Positions 1-8,491 of a stretch of 64,000 nucleotides of DNA are shown here, piece after piece. The DNA lies in the NCBI RefSeq assembly GCF_000943565.1, contig NZ_JTDW01000006.1:124001-188000 (forward strand), read 5' to 3'. Each line of letters opens with the position of its first letter. The stretch's first letter is position 1. The stretch comes from Neotamlana sedimentorum. GTDB lineage: Bacteria > Bacteroidota > Bacteroidia > Flavobacteriales > Flavobacteriaceae. The position numbers and the translations under genes are program-made. Below the pieces are notes generated by a model. The model had not been told where the DNA came from and did not search any database. It was given only the letters and a program-made list of their open reading frames with translations.

Positions 1-1010
1 TAACCATTATCTAAAAGATATTTCATTACTGCTGGTGTACCACCAATACCGTGAACATCTTCCATTAGGTATTTTCCACTAGGTTTTAAATCTGCTATTA
101 AAGGAGTTCTGTCGCTTACACGCTGAAAATCTTCTAAAGTAAACTCTATATCTGCAGCATGCGCAATAGCTAAAAAGTGAAGTACTGCATTGGTTGACCC
201 GCCTAAAGCATTTACTAAAGCAATGGCATTTTCTATAGATTTTTTAGAAATAATATCTAAAGGTTTTAAATCTAGCTCTAATAAATTTTTAATTGCTCTC
301 GCATGGCGCTCGCTTTCCGATAATTTATTAGGATTTTCTGCAGGAATAGATGAATTATAAGGTAAAGCAAAGCCCATACACTCTATTGCCGAAGCCATAG
401 TGTTTGCAGTATACATACCACCACATGCTCCTGCTCCTGGAATAGCACGACGAATAATTTCTCTATATTCGTCTTCTTCAATTTCACCAGCTACCTTTTG
501 CCCTAAAGCTTCAAAAGCAGAAACAATATTAAGTTTTCTCCCTTTATAGTTTCCAGAAGCAATGGTACCACCATACATCATAATAGACGGACGATTTAAT
601 CGCAACATAGCTATTACAGCTCCTGGCATATTTTTATCACAGCCAACAATAGAAATTAACGCATCGTAACTTTGTGCATTCATTACAGTTTCAATAGAAT
701 CGGCAATAATATCTCTAGAAGCCAAAGAATAGTTCATTCCCGAAGTTCCCATAGAAATACCATCGCTTACACCAATAGTATTAAAGCCTAAACCTACTAA
801 ATTAGCTATTTTACATTCTAATTTCACCTCGTCTTTAAGTCGGTTTAAATGCATGTTACAAGGGTTACCATCGTACCCAGTACTTGCAATACCAACTTGA
901 GCTTTACGCATGTCTTCATCGGTTAAACCGACAGCATATAACATAGCTTGCGATGCGGGTTGCGATTCGTCTTGAGTTAATCGTTTACTGTGCTTATTTA
1001 ATTCTTTCAT
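1..1010 (-). CDS. ilvD: Dihydroxy-acid dehydratase, 3' end outside window
   Basis: This enzyme dehydrates 2,3-dihydroxy acids to 2-keto acids in isoleucine, leucine and valine synthesis, using an iron-sulfur cluster in the cytoplasm. Only the first ~336 codons are in the window; the gene runs off the left edge. The start is the ATG at 1008-1010, giving [12 protein letters not shown]. Family motifs seen are [21 protein letters not shown] and [14 protein letters not shown], which carry the cluster cysteines, followed by an [11 protein letters not shown] stretch. Upstream on the same strand lies a leader peptide rich in Val, Ile and Leu with a terminator (1262-1382), so the gene is probably controlled by transcription attenuation. 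Nothing in the visible part suggests damage. Confidence 0.95.
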   Translation of the reverse strand, partial: MKELNKHSKRLTQDESQPASQAMLYAVGLTDEDMRKAQVGIASTGYDGNPCNMHLNRLKDEVKLECKIANLVGLGFNTIGVSDGISMGTSGMNYSLASRDIIADSIETVMNAQSYDALISIVGCDKNMPGAVIAMLRLNRPSIMMYGGTIASGNYKGRKLNIVSAFEALGQKVAGEIEEDEYREIIRRAIPGAGACGGMYTANTMASAIECMGFALPYNSSIPAENPNKLSESERHARAIKNLLELDLKPLDIISKKSIENAIALVNALGGSTNAVLHFLAIAHAADIEFTLEDFQRVSDRTPLIADLKPSGKYLMEDVHGIGGTPAVMKYLLDNG

Positions 1011-1261
1011 TGTTTATTTACAGAAAATTTTATTCTTTATCTTAATTTACTTGTAATTATTTAATTTTTAGCTTTCTAATTTAAATTTTACTTAAAAAAA
1101 GACATAATATGGTTCGAAATTAGTTTTTTACGCTATTCTTAATATTTTTCTATCTTTTCTTAGTTTAAATTCACAATCAAAAATAATCAAATAACATGCT
1201 CATTTACAGGTTTTTAAATATATTATTTTATGATGTCCAAGAACTTAAAAAAAACATATAA
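1011..1261 (-). other. Untranslated leader between attenuator and ilvD
   Basis: About 250 bases of AT-rich sequence separate the attenuator terminator from the ilvD start. I see no convincing ORF, RNA gene or second terminator in it. If the attenuator model is right, this is transcribed 5' untranslated RNA present only in read-through transcripts. Confidence 0.4.
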
Positions 1262-1290
1262 AAAAACCCTCCGTTTCAGGAAGGCTTTAT
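1262..1290 (-). terminator. Intrinsic terminator of the ilv attenuator
   Basis: On the minus strand the RNA AAAGCCUUCC-UGAAAC-GGAGGGUUUU forms a continuous 10-bp stem that uses two G-U wobbles, followed by a U-run. Read on the plus strand, one of those wobbles becomes a C/A clash, which fixes the orientation towards ilvD. It begins 30 bases after the stop codon of the leader peptide at 1320-1382. The 5' arm CCUUCC can instead pair with GGAUAGG at 1325-1319 (one bulged U), which overlaps the leader stop codon and would act as the antiterminator. Confidence 0.75.
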
Positions 1291-1319
1291 AAAACTTTTA
1301 TATTTGAAAATACCATTCC

Positions 1320-1382
1320 CTATCCTTGTGAAAAAATCACAACGACAACAATTAAAACGATATTTAAAAGGTTATTTCTCAT
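1320..1382 (-). CDS. Branched-chain amino acid leader peptide (attenuator)
   Basis: This is a 20-codon ORF (ATG at 1380-1382, TAG at 1320-1322). It reads MRNNLLN then IVLIVVVVI then FSQG. Eleven of twenty residues are Leu, Ile or Val, packed between codons 5 and 16. It lies upstream of ilvD on the same strand and is followed by an intrinsic terminator. The architecture matches the known ilv leader peptides of enteric bacteria: scarcity of charged tRNA stalls the ribosome in the Ile/Val/Leu run and frees an antiterminator segment. Its identity as a leader peptide is inference from composition and position. The main alternative is a chance hydrophobic ORF. Confidence 0.75.
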   Translation of the reverse strand: MRNNLLNIVLIVVVVIFSQG

Positions 1383-1393
1383 TTTTAATGAAA

Positions 1394-1424
1394 CAAATAT
1401 TTGCAATTTATTTTAAAGTACCAA
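1394..1424 (-). promoter_or_regulatory. Candidate promoter for the ilv leader and ilvD
   Basis: On the minus strand there is TTG, 20 bases, then AATATTTG, against the Bacteroidota consensus TTG-N17-23-TAnnTTTG; one base of the -7 box differs. Transcription would begin about 5 bases before the leader ATG at 1382, a very short 5' end. Confidence 0.4.
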
Positions 1425-1452
1425 TTTTTTCATAAAAAAAAGAAAAATGGTT

Positions 1453-1480
1453 TTGATTTTCTTTTATTTTTATAATTTTG
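1453..1480 (+). promoter_or_regulatory. Promoter of metK
   Basis: TTG at 1453-1455, a 17-base spacer and TAATTTTG at 1473-1480 match the Bacteroidota consensus exactly. The predicted transcript starts near 1486, just ahead of the first riboswitch helix at 1494. Confidence 0.7.
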
Positions 1481-1490
1481 CGCCACAAAT

Positions 1491-1605
1491 AACAGAGGAA
1501 AGATTTGACTGATTGCAACCTCTTTTTATATTGAACTTTCATAATCTTTTAAAAGATGTGCTTAATAAGTTCAACATAAATATAAAAATGCTAAAGGCAG
1601 TGTAA
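1491..1605 (+). ncRNA. SAM-II/SAM-V-like riboswitch with long loop, upstream of metK
   Basis: Helix P1 is AGAGG (1494-1498) with CCTCT (1519-1523). Its loop holds GATTTGACTGATTGCAA, closely resembling the conserved SAM-II loop. The downstream conserved GCTAAA is at 1590-1595, followed by CAGT (1598-1601), which can pair with ACTG (1508-1511) in the P1 loop to close the pseudoknot. Between P1 and GCTAAA lies a 66-base insertion that folds on itself: TTTTATAT with ATATAAAA, TGAACTT with AAGTTCA, and ATCTTTTAAAAGAT. Long-looped relatives of SAM-II (SAM-V class) are known. Position directly before the SAM synthetase gene supports feedback control by SAM. A small hairpin TTGACG/CGTCAA at 1612-1628 follows and may be part of the expression platform. 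Confidence 0.8.
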
Positions 1606-1653
1606 ACTACCTTGACGTTTTCCGTCAAATCAATTTCTATTAAAATACATTTT

Positions 1654-2907
1654 ATGGCTTATTTATTTACTTCGGAAAGTGTTTCTGAAGGCCACCCAGA
1701 TAAGGTAGCAGATCAAATTAGTGATGCATTAATTGATAATTTTTTAGCATTTGATATAGATTCTAAAGTAGCATGTGAAACGCTTGTTACTACCGGACAA
1801 GTAATACTTGCCGGTGAAGTACGCTCGAAAACTTATTTAGATGTACAGCAAATTGCTCGCGACACTATTAATAAAATTGGTTACACCAAAGGTGAATACA
1901 TGTTCGATGGTAATTCTTGCGGTGTTTTATCTGCAATTCATGAACAAAGTGATGAAATTAACCAAGGCGTAGACCGCGGAAGCAAAGAGCTTCAAGGTGC
2001 AGGCGATCAAGGTATGATGTTTGGTTACGCAACCAACGAAACCGAGAATTTTATGCCTTTGGCACTAGATTTATCGCATCGTATTTTAACCGAACTTGCC
2101 GAATTACGCAGAGAAAACAAAGACATTACCTATTTAAGACCAGACAGTAAAAGTCAAGTTACTATTGAATATAGCGACGACAACATTCCGCAACGCATTG
2201 ATGCTATCGTGGTTTCGACACAACATGATGATTTTGATGAAGATGAAGCAATGCTTGCAAAAATAAGACGCGATATTATTGAAATTTTAATACCTCGTGT
2301 TGTTGCAAAATTACCTGCAGCTACTCAAGCTTTATTTAACAACGACATTACATATCACATTAACCCAACAGGCAAGTTTGTTATTGGAGGACCGCATGGC
2401 GATACTGGCTTAACAGGTCGTAAAATTATTGTAGACACCTACGGAGGCAAAGGCGCTCATGGTGGCGGAGCTTTCTCTGGAAAAGACCCAAGTAAAGTAG
2501 ACCGTAGTGCTGCTTATGCCACGCGCCACATTGCCAAAAACTTAGTGGCTGCTGGTGTTGCCGATGAAGTTTTAGTACAAGTAAGTTATGCTATTGGTGT
2601 TGTAGAACCGATGGGAATTTTTATTGACACCTATGGTACTTGCCCATTTAATATGACAGATGGAGAAATTGCACAAAAAGTAAGCGATATTTTCGACATG
2701 CGACCATTTGCTATCGAAGAGCGCTTAAAACTACGCTCACCAATGTACAGCGAAACTGCAGCATATGGACACATGGGACGAAAAAATGAAACTGTTACCA
2801 AAACCTTTAAACAACCTAATGGAGAAAGTGTTACACTTGACGTAGAACTGTTTACTTGGGAAAAACTTGATTATGTTGATAAAGTAAAAAAATCCTTTGG
2901 ACTTTAG
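1654..2907 (+). CDS. metK: S-adenosylmethionine synthetase
   Basis: MetK makes S-adenosylmethionine from methionine and ATP. The 417-residue protein starts [17 protein letters not shown], the family's usual N-terminus, which selects the ATG at 1654. An in-frame TTG at 1612 would add 14 unrelated residues and lies in the riboswitch expression platform. Signature motifs are GHPDK (residues 13-17), [12 protein letters not shown], and the glycine-rich [16 protein letters not shown] loop. Length is typical of the family. It is a single-gene unit with its own promoter and an upstream SAM-sensing riboswitch, so expression should fall when SAM is plentiful. Confidence 0.97.
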   Translation: MAYLFTSESVSEGHPDKVADQISDALIDNFLAFDIDSKVACETLVTTGQVILAGEVRSKTYLDVQQIARDTINKIGYTKGEYMFDGNSCGVLSAIHEQSDEINQGVDRGSKELQGAGDQGMMFGYATNETENFMPLALDLSHRILTELAELRRENKDITYLRPDSKSQVTIEYSDDNIPQRIDAIVVSTQHDDFDEDEAMLAKIRRDIIEILIPRVVAKLPAATQALFNNDITYHINPTGKFVIGGPHGDTGLTGRKIIVDTYGGKGAHGGGAFSGKDPSKVDRSAAYATRHIAKNLVAAGVADEVLVQVSYAIGVVEPMGIFIDTYGTCPFNMTDGEIAQKVSDIFDMRPFAIEERLKLRSPMYSETAAYGHMGRKNETVTKTFKQPNGESVTLDVELFTWEKLDYVDKVKKSFGL

Positions 2908-3000
2908 TAAAAATATAAGCGAGAATTACAAAAAAAGCAACTCATTACGAACTGTTTTTTTTGAAAAATTTTGAAAACGGCTTCGTATATTTCAGTAATA

Positions 3001-3030
3001 AAAAAAGTCTGCACCTTCGTGCAGACTTTT
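3001..3030. terminator. Bidirectional terminator between metK and tRNA-Tyr
   Basis: AGTCTGCAC (3006-3014), loop CTTC, GTGCAGACT (3019-3027) form a perfect 9-bp stem flanked by A-run and T-run. It can stop metK transcripts on the plus strand and tRNA-Tyr transcripts on the minus strand. Confidence 0.8.
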
Positions 3031-3040
3031 CGCTTTTATG

Positions 3041-3122
<82 letters not shown>

Positions 3123-3252
3123 AAAAACCGAGCGCAAATATATTACGCTTCTTTTTATCTACAAAATTTTACAATCAAAATATTAAATAAAAAAAAGAAG
3201 TTTCCTTTTTACTATAGAAACTTCCTTTTTTACTTGAGTGTTTTTTACTCCT

Positions 3253-6024
3253 TTATAAACTATAAATTACTCTAAAGGTTACAAATCGGGGTAAAATGTA
3301 TGTAGATGAGTTCGACACCGAAAAGGTACCAACATTGTTATTAATATTTGCATCAATATTAAGTAAGTTACTCGCTTTTAGCTCGAATTCCCAATGTGAA
3401 TCTTCATTGTTTCTGTAAGCTAAACCAGCATCCCAACTTTGAAAAGAATCAGATTCGCCATCAACATCTTGGTTTGTATAAGAATAATCGGTTACAAATG
3501 TTATCGATTTCCATATATAAGCATCAAAACTTATTGATGGAGCATTTCTAATAATTTTTGTTGTTCTTGTTCCTTGGTCTGTATTACTAATTGAGTAAGT
3601 ATAGCGCAACCTAACGTTTGGAGCGTTACTAAAATTAGTTCTAATTTCTGGACGATAGGTTTGTGAAAACGTTTTATTTACAGATTGTACATCTTCAATA
3701 AATTGGTTTTGCAAACTATAATTATAATTTGCACTTAAGCCTGTTCGTATTTTACCAAAGGTACGTTGCCAGCGTCCGCTAGCCGATAACGACTCGTCGG
3801 CAAACTGAGAGTTAAAATAAGAATTCGTACTAATTACATTATTAAAAAATGCCGTAGAGCGAATTTGATCGATATTTTTGGAATAATTTACCGTTGCAAA
3901 AACATTGGTGTAGTTAAACAAATTAAAACTACGGTAACGCAAGGTTAAATTATGTGCTAACCCGTTTTGTAAAGTTGGGTTACCATATGATAAATTATCG
4001 AAACTATTTAACACCAAGCCTCTAGCTATATTTGTAACATCGGTAAACTGGTTACTCATGCGGTAGTTAAACTGAAGACTTTCGGACTTTTTAAACTGAA
4101 CACTTGTTTCAAATTCTGGTAAAATACGGAAGAAATTATCTTCGTAAGTATCGCCAAATTGAATGTTTTGATTACCGTAAGCATGCAAAGATAGTCCTGG
4201 ACGAAACGTAAATTTTCCTATTTTTAAATTGTATCGCGTACCTAAATAAACATCGCTAAAGTTGTATTGTGTATCGTTTTCACCTAACAACAAGTTACCA
4301 TCAGTATCTTGTAATGTTGGTGAGGCATCAACAACCTGATCGTTTTCTAAAAATTGAAAAATATTGGAGTTGTAATCTTGACGGCTAAAAATGGTTCCTA
4401 AAGTAAAACTAATGTTACTCTTAGAGTTTAAGATATTGTAATAATCTAGTTTCGCATCAAGCTGGTTTGATTTCACATATTGATCTTGCCCAATATTGTA
4501 ATAATCTAAACTTCTAACTAAACCTAATTGTTCTGCGGTTTCATCGTAAGCATCTTCTTCTGTGCTATCATCGTTATCATCGTTGGCGTCATTGTTTGTT
4601 GGGTCGTTTTCTAAATACGCATTATAAAACGGGTCTTCATCTTTTAACACATGAAGCGCTTCAAAAGCAAAAATATTATTCTCGTTAAGTGTGTAATAAT
4701 ATTTTAAATTTTGTTTTAAACTAAACGGCGTAACTTCATCTAACTGATTAGTTTCACCAATAACATCTGATATTTCAATTTGTCTTTCGGAGTCTTTTGA
4801 TAAGCTCCCTAAAACATCGTATTCTATTTGGTTATTAACGTTGGGCTTAAATAACGCACTTAACTTTACTAAACCTTGGTCCGAAGCTTCTCGCCCAGTA
4901 CTAACTGTTGTTTCATCGGGAATATCGGTAGTTGCGTTTATATACCTTACAAAACTATCTTTTCGTGTATTAAGTCGTGTACTATTAAAAATTACAAAAC
5001 CACTTAAATCGAGTGTAGAAATTGGTGCATAACTAAAGTTTGTTGCTGCTAATTTAGCATCTACTTTTTGCGAGTTAGCAACACTCGTTAATCCGCTTAA
5101 ACCATTATCGCCTAAACTTAAACTTGTTCCGCTATCGCGACTCGGAGCTCTAAAACCACCACCAAAGTTTCTTACTTCACGGTTGGTTAAGGCAGGTTCG
5201 CCAATATTATTTAAATCGCCAATTACGTTAACACTATATTTTGGGTTGTAATAAAACAACTTTGGCTGTACTAAATACAACTCATCGTTTGGTGATGGTG
5301 CGACTCCTCCTCCAACAGTAACATCGCCAAACCAAAAATTCTCTTTACCTTCTTTTAGCTTAACATTTATGGCGTAATTATTACTATTATTTTCTACACC
5401 TTTTAACTGACTTACCTCTGAGAAGTTTCGTAAAACTTCAATTTTATCTACAGCATTCGACGGAATATTTTCGGTGGCTAATTTAGAGTCGCCATCAAAA
5501 AAGTCTTTTCCGTTTACGGTAAGTTTCTGCACTACGGTACCTTCAACCTCTATTTGTCCGTTGTCATTAATTTCAACACCCGGTAATTTATCAATAACAT
5601 CTTCTAGTTTTCGCTCGGAACCATTTTTAAAGGAATCGGCATTATAAATTATGGTATCTCCTTTTACTGTAACAGGCATTTCGTAAACCAGCTCAACGGC
5701 ATCTAATGCATTGTCGTATTGCAATACAAAATCTTCGATAAGATTATTGGTTGATGTTTCAATAAATTTTTCTCCAGGCTTCATACCAATATAGGTTACC
5801 TGTAATTTATAGGCCGTATTTTCTTTTAAGGTTAATCTATAAAACCCTTTATCTGTAGTAATACTATACCCGTCTAAAATGTTAGTAGACTGATTTATCG
5901 CAACAATATTAGCTAACTCTAGCGGGTTGCCAATACTATCTTTTACAACACCTTCTAATTTAATTTGGGCGTGAGTTGCCAAACCTGTTAACATAACAAG
6001 CAGCAAGGTTAGTTTAATTTTCAT
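3253..6024 (-). CDS. Outer membrane beta-barrel protein with carboxypeptidase-regulatory-like domain (TonB-receptor-like)
   Basis: This is a 923-residue outer membrane protein. The start chosen is the ATG at 6024, giving the signal peptide MKIKLTLLLVMLTGLATHAQ. The reading frame stays open 105 bases further, but only across the end of the preceding gene. After the signal comes a CarboxypepD_reg-like domain (~20-105), then a plug-like domain with KLEDVIDKLPGVEINDNGQIEV and VNGKDFF, and then a long barrel of alternating strands ending in an aromatic-rich strand, IYSL. It follows the GLPGLI gene by 28 bases on the same strand, an association common in Flavobacteriaceae. The substrate is unknown. 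It lacks the SusC signature, so it is not a typical glycan receptor. Confidence 0.85.
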   Translation of the reverse strand: MKIKLTLLLVMLTGLATHAQIKLEGVVKDSIGNPLELANIVAINQSTNILDGYSITTDKGFYRLTLKENTAYKLQVTYIGMKPGEKFIETSTNNLIEDFVLQYDNALDAVELVYEMPVTVKGDTIIYNADSFKNGSERKLEDVIDKLPGVEINDNGQIEVEGTVVQKLTVNGKDFFDGDSKLATENIPSNAVDKIEVLRNFSEVSQLKGVENNSNNYAINVKLKEGKENFWFGDVTVGGGVAPSPNDELYLVQPKLFYYNPKYSVNVIGDLNNIGEPALTNREVRNFGGGFRAPSRDSGTSLSLGDNGLSGLTSVANSQKVDAKLAATNFSYAPISTLDLSGFVIFNSTRLNTRKDSFVRYINATTDIPDETTVSTGREASDQGLVKLSALFKPNVNNQIEYDVLGSLSKDSERQIEISDVIGETNQLDEVTPFSLKQNLKYYYTLNENNIFAFEALHVLKDEDPFYNAYLENDPTNNDANDDNDDSTEEDAYDETAEQLGLVRSLDYYNIGQDQYVKSNQLDAKLDYYNILNSKSNISFTLGTIFSRQDYNSNIFQFLENDQVVDASPTLQDTDGNLLLGENDTQYNFSDVYLGTRYNLKIGKFTFRPGLSLHAYGNQNIQFGDTYEDNFFRILPEFETSVQFKKSESLQFNYRMSNQFTDVTNIARGLVLNSFDNLSYGNPTLQNGLAHNLTLRYRSFNLFNYTNVFATVNYSKNIDQIRSTAFFNNVISTNSYFNSQFADESLSASGRWQRTFGKIRTGLSANYNYSLQNQFIEDVQSVNKTFSQTYRPEIRTNFSNAPNVRLRYTYSISNTDQGTRTTKIIRNAPSISFDAYIWKSITFVTDYSYTNQDVDGESDSFQSWDAGLAYRNNEDSHWEFELKASNLLNIDANINNNVGTFSVSNSSTYILPRFVTFRVIYSL

Positions 6025-6052
6025 AAGTATATTTTGTAAAATTGCACAAAAA

Positions 6053-6922
6053 TTAGCGTCTTCCTCCAGGACCACCGCCTCTGCGGTTACTAAAATTGTT
6101 GCGTATTTCTTCGGTTTTCTTTTGTACAATCTCGTTGTACTCTTCGCGAGATACTTCTTTTCCCTTTTTAGGCGCTTTTATAATTGTTTTTTCTTCAGGG
6201 TTAACCACTATTTTTGTGCATAATATGGTTGTTTTACCTGCATTTACTTCAAGAATTAAACCTGGTAATCCCCAATAATCTGCTGGTCCTTGATTCACTG
6301 GAATTTGCATAGTGTACCACGCAACTACATCAACACTTTTAGGTTCTTTTGGCTTAGTTTCTTCTACTTCGCCTTCGTTTTCTCCTCTTCTTGGTGGCCT
6401 AAAATCTTCAAAACCCACGGCGTTAGATTGTATAGTAGCGGTTGCTTTAAAACAAGTGTACTGACCAATTTGCTTGGTTTCACCAGTCATTTGCCATTCG
6501 TATTTTTGTAATTCATCTTTAACTAAAAACTGTTTACCAAAAAACTCTTGCTCTTGCAACAATTGGTTTGTTTTTACATTTTTATATTCTGGGCCTCCTG
6601 TAAAACTACTACTCATCATAGCGCCGAAACCTCTTCGTCCTCCTTGATCTTGACCCGGAGCTTCAAGAGATTCATCTTCCTTATATAAAGATTCGGTTTG
6701 ATTGAAAGTAAGTGTATACGTTTTCTCGAACATACTTTTCATACGTTCTGCAATACGCTTTTTTTGTTCTTCACTCATATCTGGTCGACCGAAGTTTTCG
6801 GTATCAATACTAGTTTTAGACATATAATGAGCAACGCCCTGAAAATCGGTTTGAGCCCACGTAAAGGAGGAAACCAGTAATATTAAACTGGCAAAAAATG
6901 TTTTTTGTAAATTAAGTTTCAT
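6053..6922 (-). CDS. GLPGLI family protein
   Basis: This is a 289-residue secreted protein with signal peptide MKLNLQKTFFASLILLVSSFTWA. It contains the name-giving motif in DYWGLPGLILEV, and a low-complexity Arg/Gly tail (NRRGGGPGGRR). The family is specific to Bacteroidota and its function is unknown. It is usually found, as here, directly upstream of a TonB-receptor-like barrel protein, so the two probably act together at the outer membrane. The 28-base gap to the barrel gene suggests one operon. Confidence 0.9.
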   Translation of the reverse strand: MKLNLQKTFFASLILLVSSFTWAQTDFQGVAHYMSKTSIDTENFGRPDMSEEQKKRIAERMKSMFEKTYTLTFNQTESLYKEDESLEAPGQDQGGRRGFGAMMSSSFTGGPEYKNVKTNQLLQEQEFFGKQFLVKDELQKYEWQMTGETKQIGQYTCFKATATIQSNAVGFEDFRPPRRGENEGEVEETKPKEPKSVDVVAWYTMQIPVNQGPADYWGLPGLILEVNAGKTTILCTKIVVNPEEKTIIKAPKKGKEVSREEYNEIVQKKTEEIRNNFSNRRGGGPGGRR

Positions 6923-7082
6923 AAAATCGCGTTTTAATTACGGCGTAAATTTAAATTATTCATATCATTAGACTATTATTATTTAACTAGGTTTAACCTT
7001 AAAACGTTAAATGATTCTTAAAAAAATAAATAAATATAAACCCTAAAAGTTTATATCATTTTGTATTTTACAATTCGATTTT

Positions 7083-7856
7083 ATGAAACATTGCTTGTAT
7101 ATATTTATATCTTTTTCATTTTCAGTTTTCTCTCAGAATATTGAAACGAAATTTACTAAAAGCATCCCTTTTAAAGCTGATATTATTTTTAGTATAGATA
7201 ATTTTAAAAATGTGTTCTATAAAAAAGAAAATGTTTTTTATGTAGATAGTAAAGACCGTAAAACCTCATACAATAACATTCAGCTTGGAGAACTTGCTGA
7301 TGCCAATACTTTTAACCCCTTAAAAATTAATTTATTTTATAAAGATTTTAATACTGTCGTTATTTTAGATAATAGACTAGCCGAAATTTTTAAAATAGAT
7401 TTTAACTCCTTACACCCCTACAGAACAATAACCCATATTTCTACAGCCTTCGATAATACCATTTGGGTTTTTAATCAAGACCTACAAAATCTAGAACTTT
7501 ATAATTACAAGACGAACAAAGTGAAAGCTCAAACAAGACCAATACAGAGTGAGGTTCTAGATATTGAAAGCAACTATAATTACTGCTGGTTACTAACCAA
7601 AAACTATTTATACGTTTATAATTATTTCGGTAGCCTAATAAAAAAAATAGATAATGAAGGTTATACTAAAATAGCTCAAAGCAATGAAAATATCATTTTA
7701 AAAAAAGATAATGAGTTGTTTTTTTTAGAAGAAAACAGCACTTTTGCACAACCAATACAAACCTCGAACTTAAAAATAAAACAGTTTTTTGTAACTAACG
7801 AAAGCTTGTATATTTACAACAACGAAAGCTTGCAAGAATTCCAATTAAAAATTTAA
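7083..7856 (+). CDS. Secreted protein of unknown function, possible beta-propeller
   Basis: This is a 257-residue protein with a signal peptide (MKHCLYIFISFSFSVFSQ). The rest alternates short hydrophobic strands and turns, with repeated patterns such as NTIWVFNQ, NYCWLLTKNYLYVYN and ESLYIYNNESL. These look like propeller blades that each report a strand pair. I do not recognise a named family. It ends 6 bases before the deoxynucleoside kinase gene and is probably cotranscribed with it. It diverges from the GLPGLI gene. Confidence 0.7.
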   Translation: MKHCLYIFISFSFSVFSQNIETKFTKSIPFKADIIFSIDNFKNVFYKKENVFYVDSKDRKTSYNNIQLGELADANTFNPLKINLFYKDFNTVVILDNRLAEIFKIDFNSLHPYRTITHISTAFDNTIWVFNQDLQNLELYNYKTNKVKAQTRPIQSEVLDIESNYNYCWLLTKNYLYVYNYFGSLIKKIDNEGYTKIAQSNENIILKKDNELFFLEENSTFAQPIQTSNLKIKQFFVTNESLYIYNNESLQEFQLKI

Positions 7857-7862
7857 CTTACT

Positions 7863-8477
7863 ATGCATATTGCTATTGCCGGAAATATTGGCGCAGGTAA
7901 AACAACGCTTACCAAACTACTTGCAAAACATTTTAAATGGGAGGCCCAACTTGAAGACGTTGTGGACAACCCTTATTTAGATGATTTTTATAACCAAATG
8001 GAACGCTGGAGTTTTAATTTGCAGGTCTATTTTTTAAATAGCCGTTTTCGACAAATTTTACAAATTCGACAAAGCGGAAAAGATATTATTCAAGATCGTA
8101 CTATTTATGAAGATGCTCATATTTTTGCGCCTAACTTGCATGCCATGGGTTTAATGACCAATAGGGATTTCGAAAACTACAAATCACTTTTTGACTTAAT
8201 GGAATCTTTGGTTCAAGGCCCCGATTTATTAATTTATTTGCGCAGTTCAATTTCGAATTTAGTAGCACAAATACATAAACGTGGGCGAGATTACGAAAAC
8301 AGTATAAGTATTGATTATTTAAGCCGGCTTAACGAGCGTTACGAGGCCTGGATTCATGGTTACGACAAAGGCAAATTGCTAATTATTGACGTAGATAATC
8401 TTGATTTTGTTGCCAACCCTGAAGACCTAGGAAGCATAATAAACCGCATTGATGCGGAAATAAACGGATTATTTTAA
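7863..8477 (+). CDS. Deoxynucleoside kinase
   Basis: This kinase phosphorylates deoxynucleosides for the salvage of DNA precursors in the cytoplasm. The 204-residue protein has the P-loop GNIGAGKTT near the N-terminus, the QDRTIYEDAHIFA segment (the DRS-like motif of the family) and the HKRGRDYE lid arginines. Length matches bacterial dAK/dGK enzymes. Base specificity cannot be read with certainty. A second kinase of this family is fused to FolK at 53.9-55.1 kb, so the organism carries at least two. Confidence 0.9.
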   Translation: MHIAIAGNIGAGKTTLTKLLAKHFKWEAQLEDVVDNPYLDDFYNQMERWSFNLQVYFLNSRFRQILQIRQSGKDIIQDRTIYEDAHIFAPNLHAMGLMTNRDFENYKSLFDLMESLVQGPDLLIYLRSSISNLVAQIHKRGRDYENSISIDYLSRLNERYEAWIHGYDKGKLLIIDVDNLDFVANPEDLGSIINRIDAEINGLF

Positions 8478-8491
8478 TCCACATCACTCAA

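Noticed and set aside
1612-1653. TTG start for metK adding 14 residues
   Set aside because: The extra residues are not part of the family; [17 protein letters not shown] from the ATG at 1654 is the conserved N-terminus, and 1612-1628 forms a hairpin after the riboswitch.
6025-6129. 35-residue N-terminal extension of the outer membrane barrel protein
   Set aside because: It overlaps the 3' end of the GLPGLI gene and would bury the signal peptide inside the protein.
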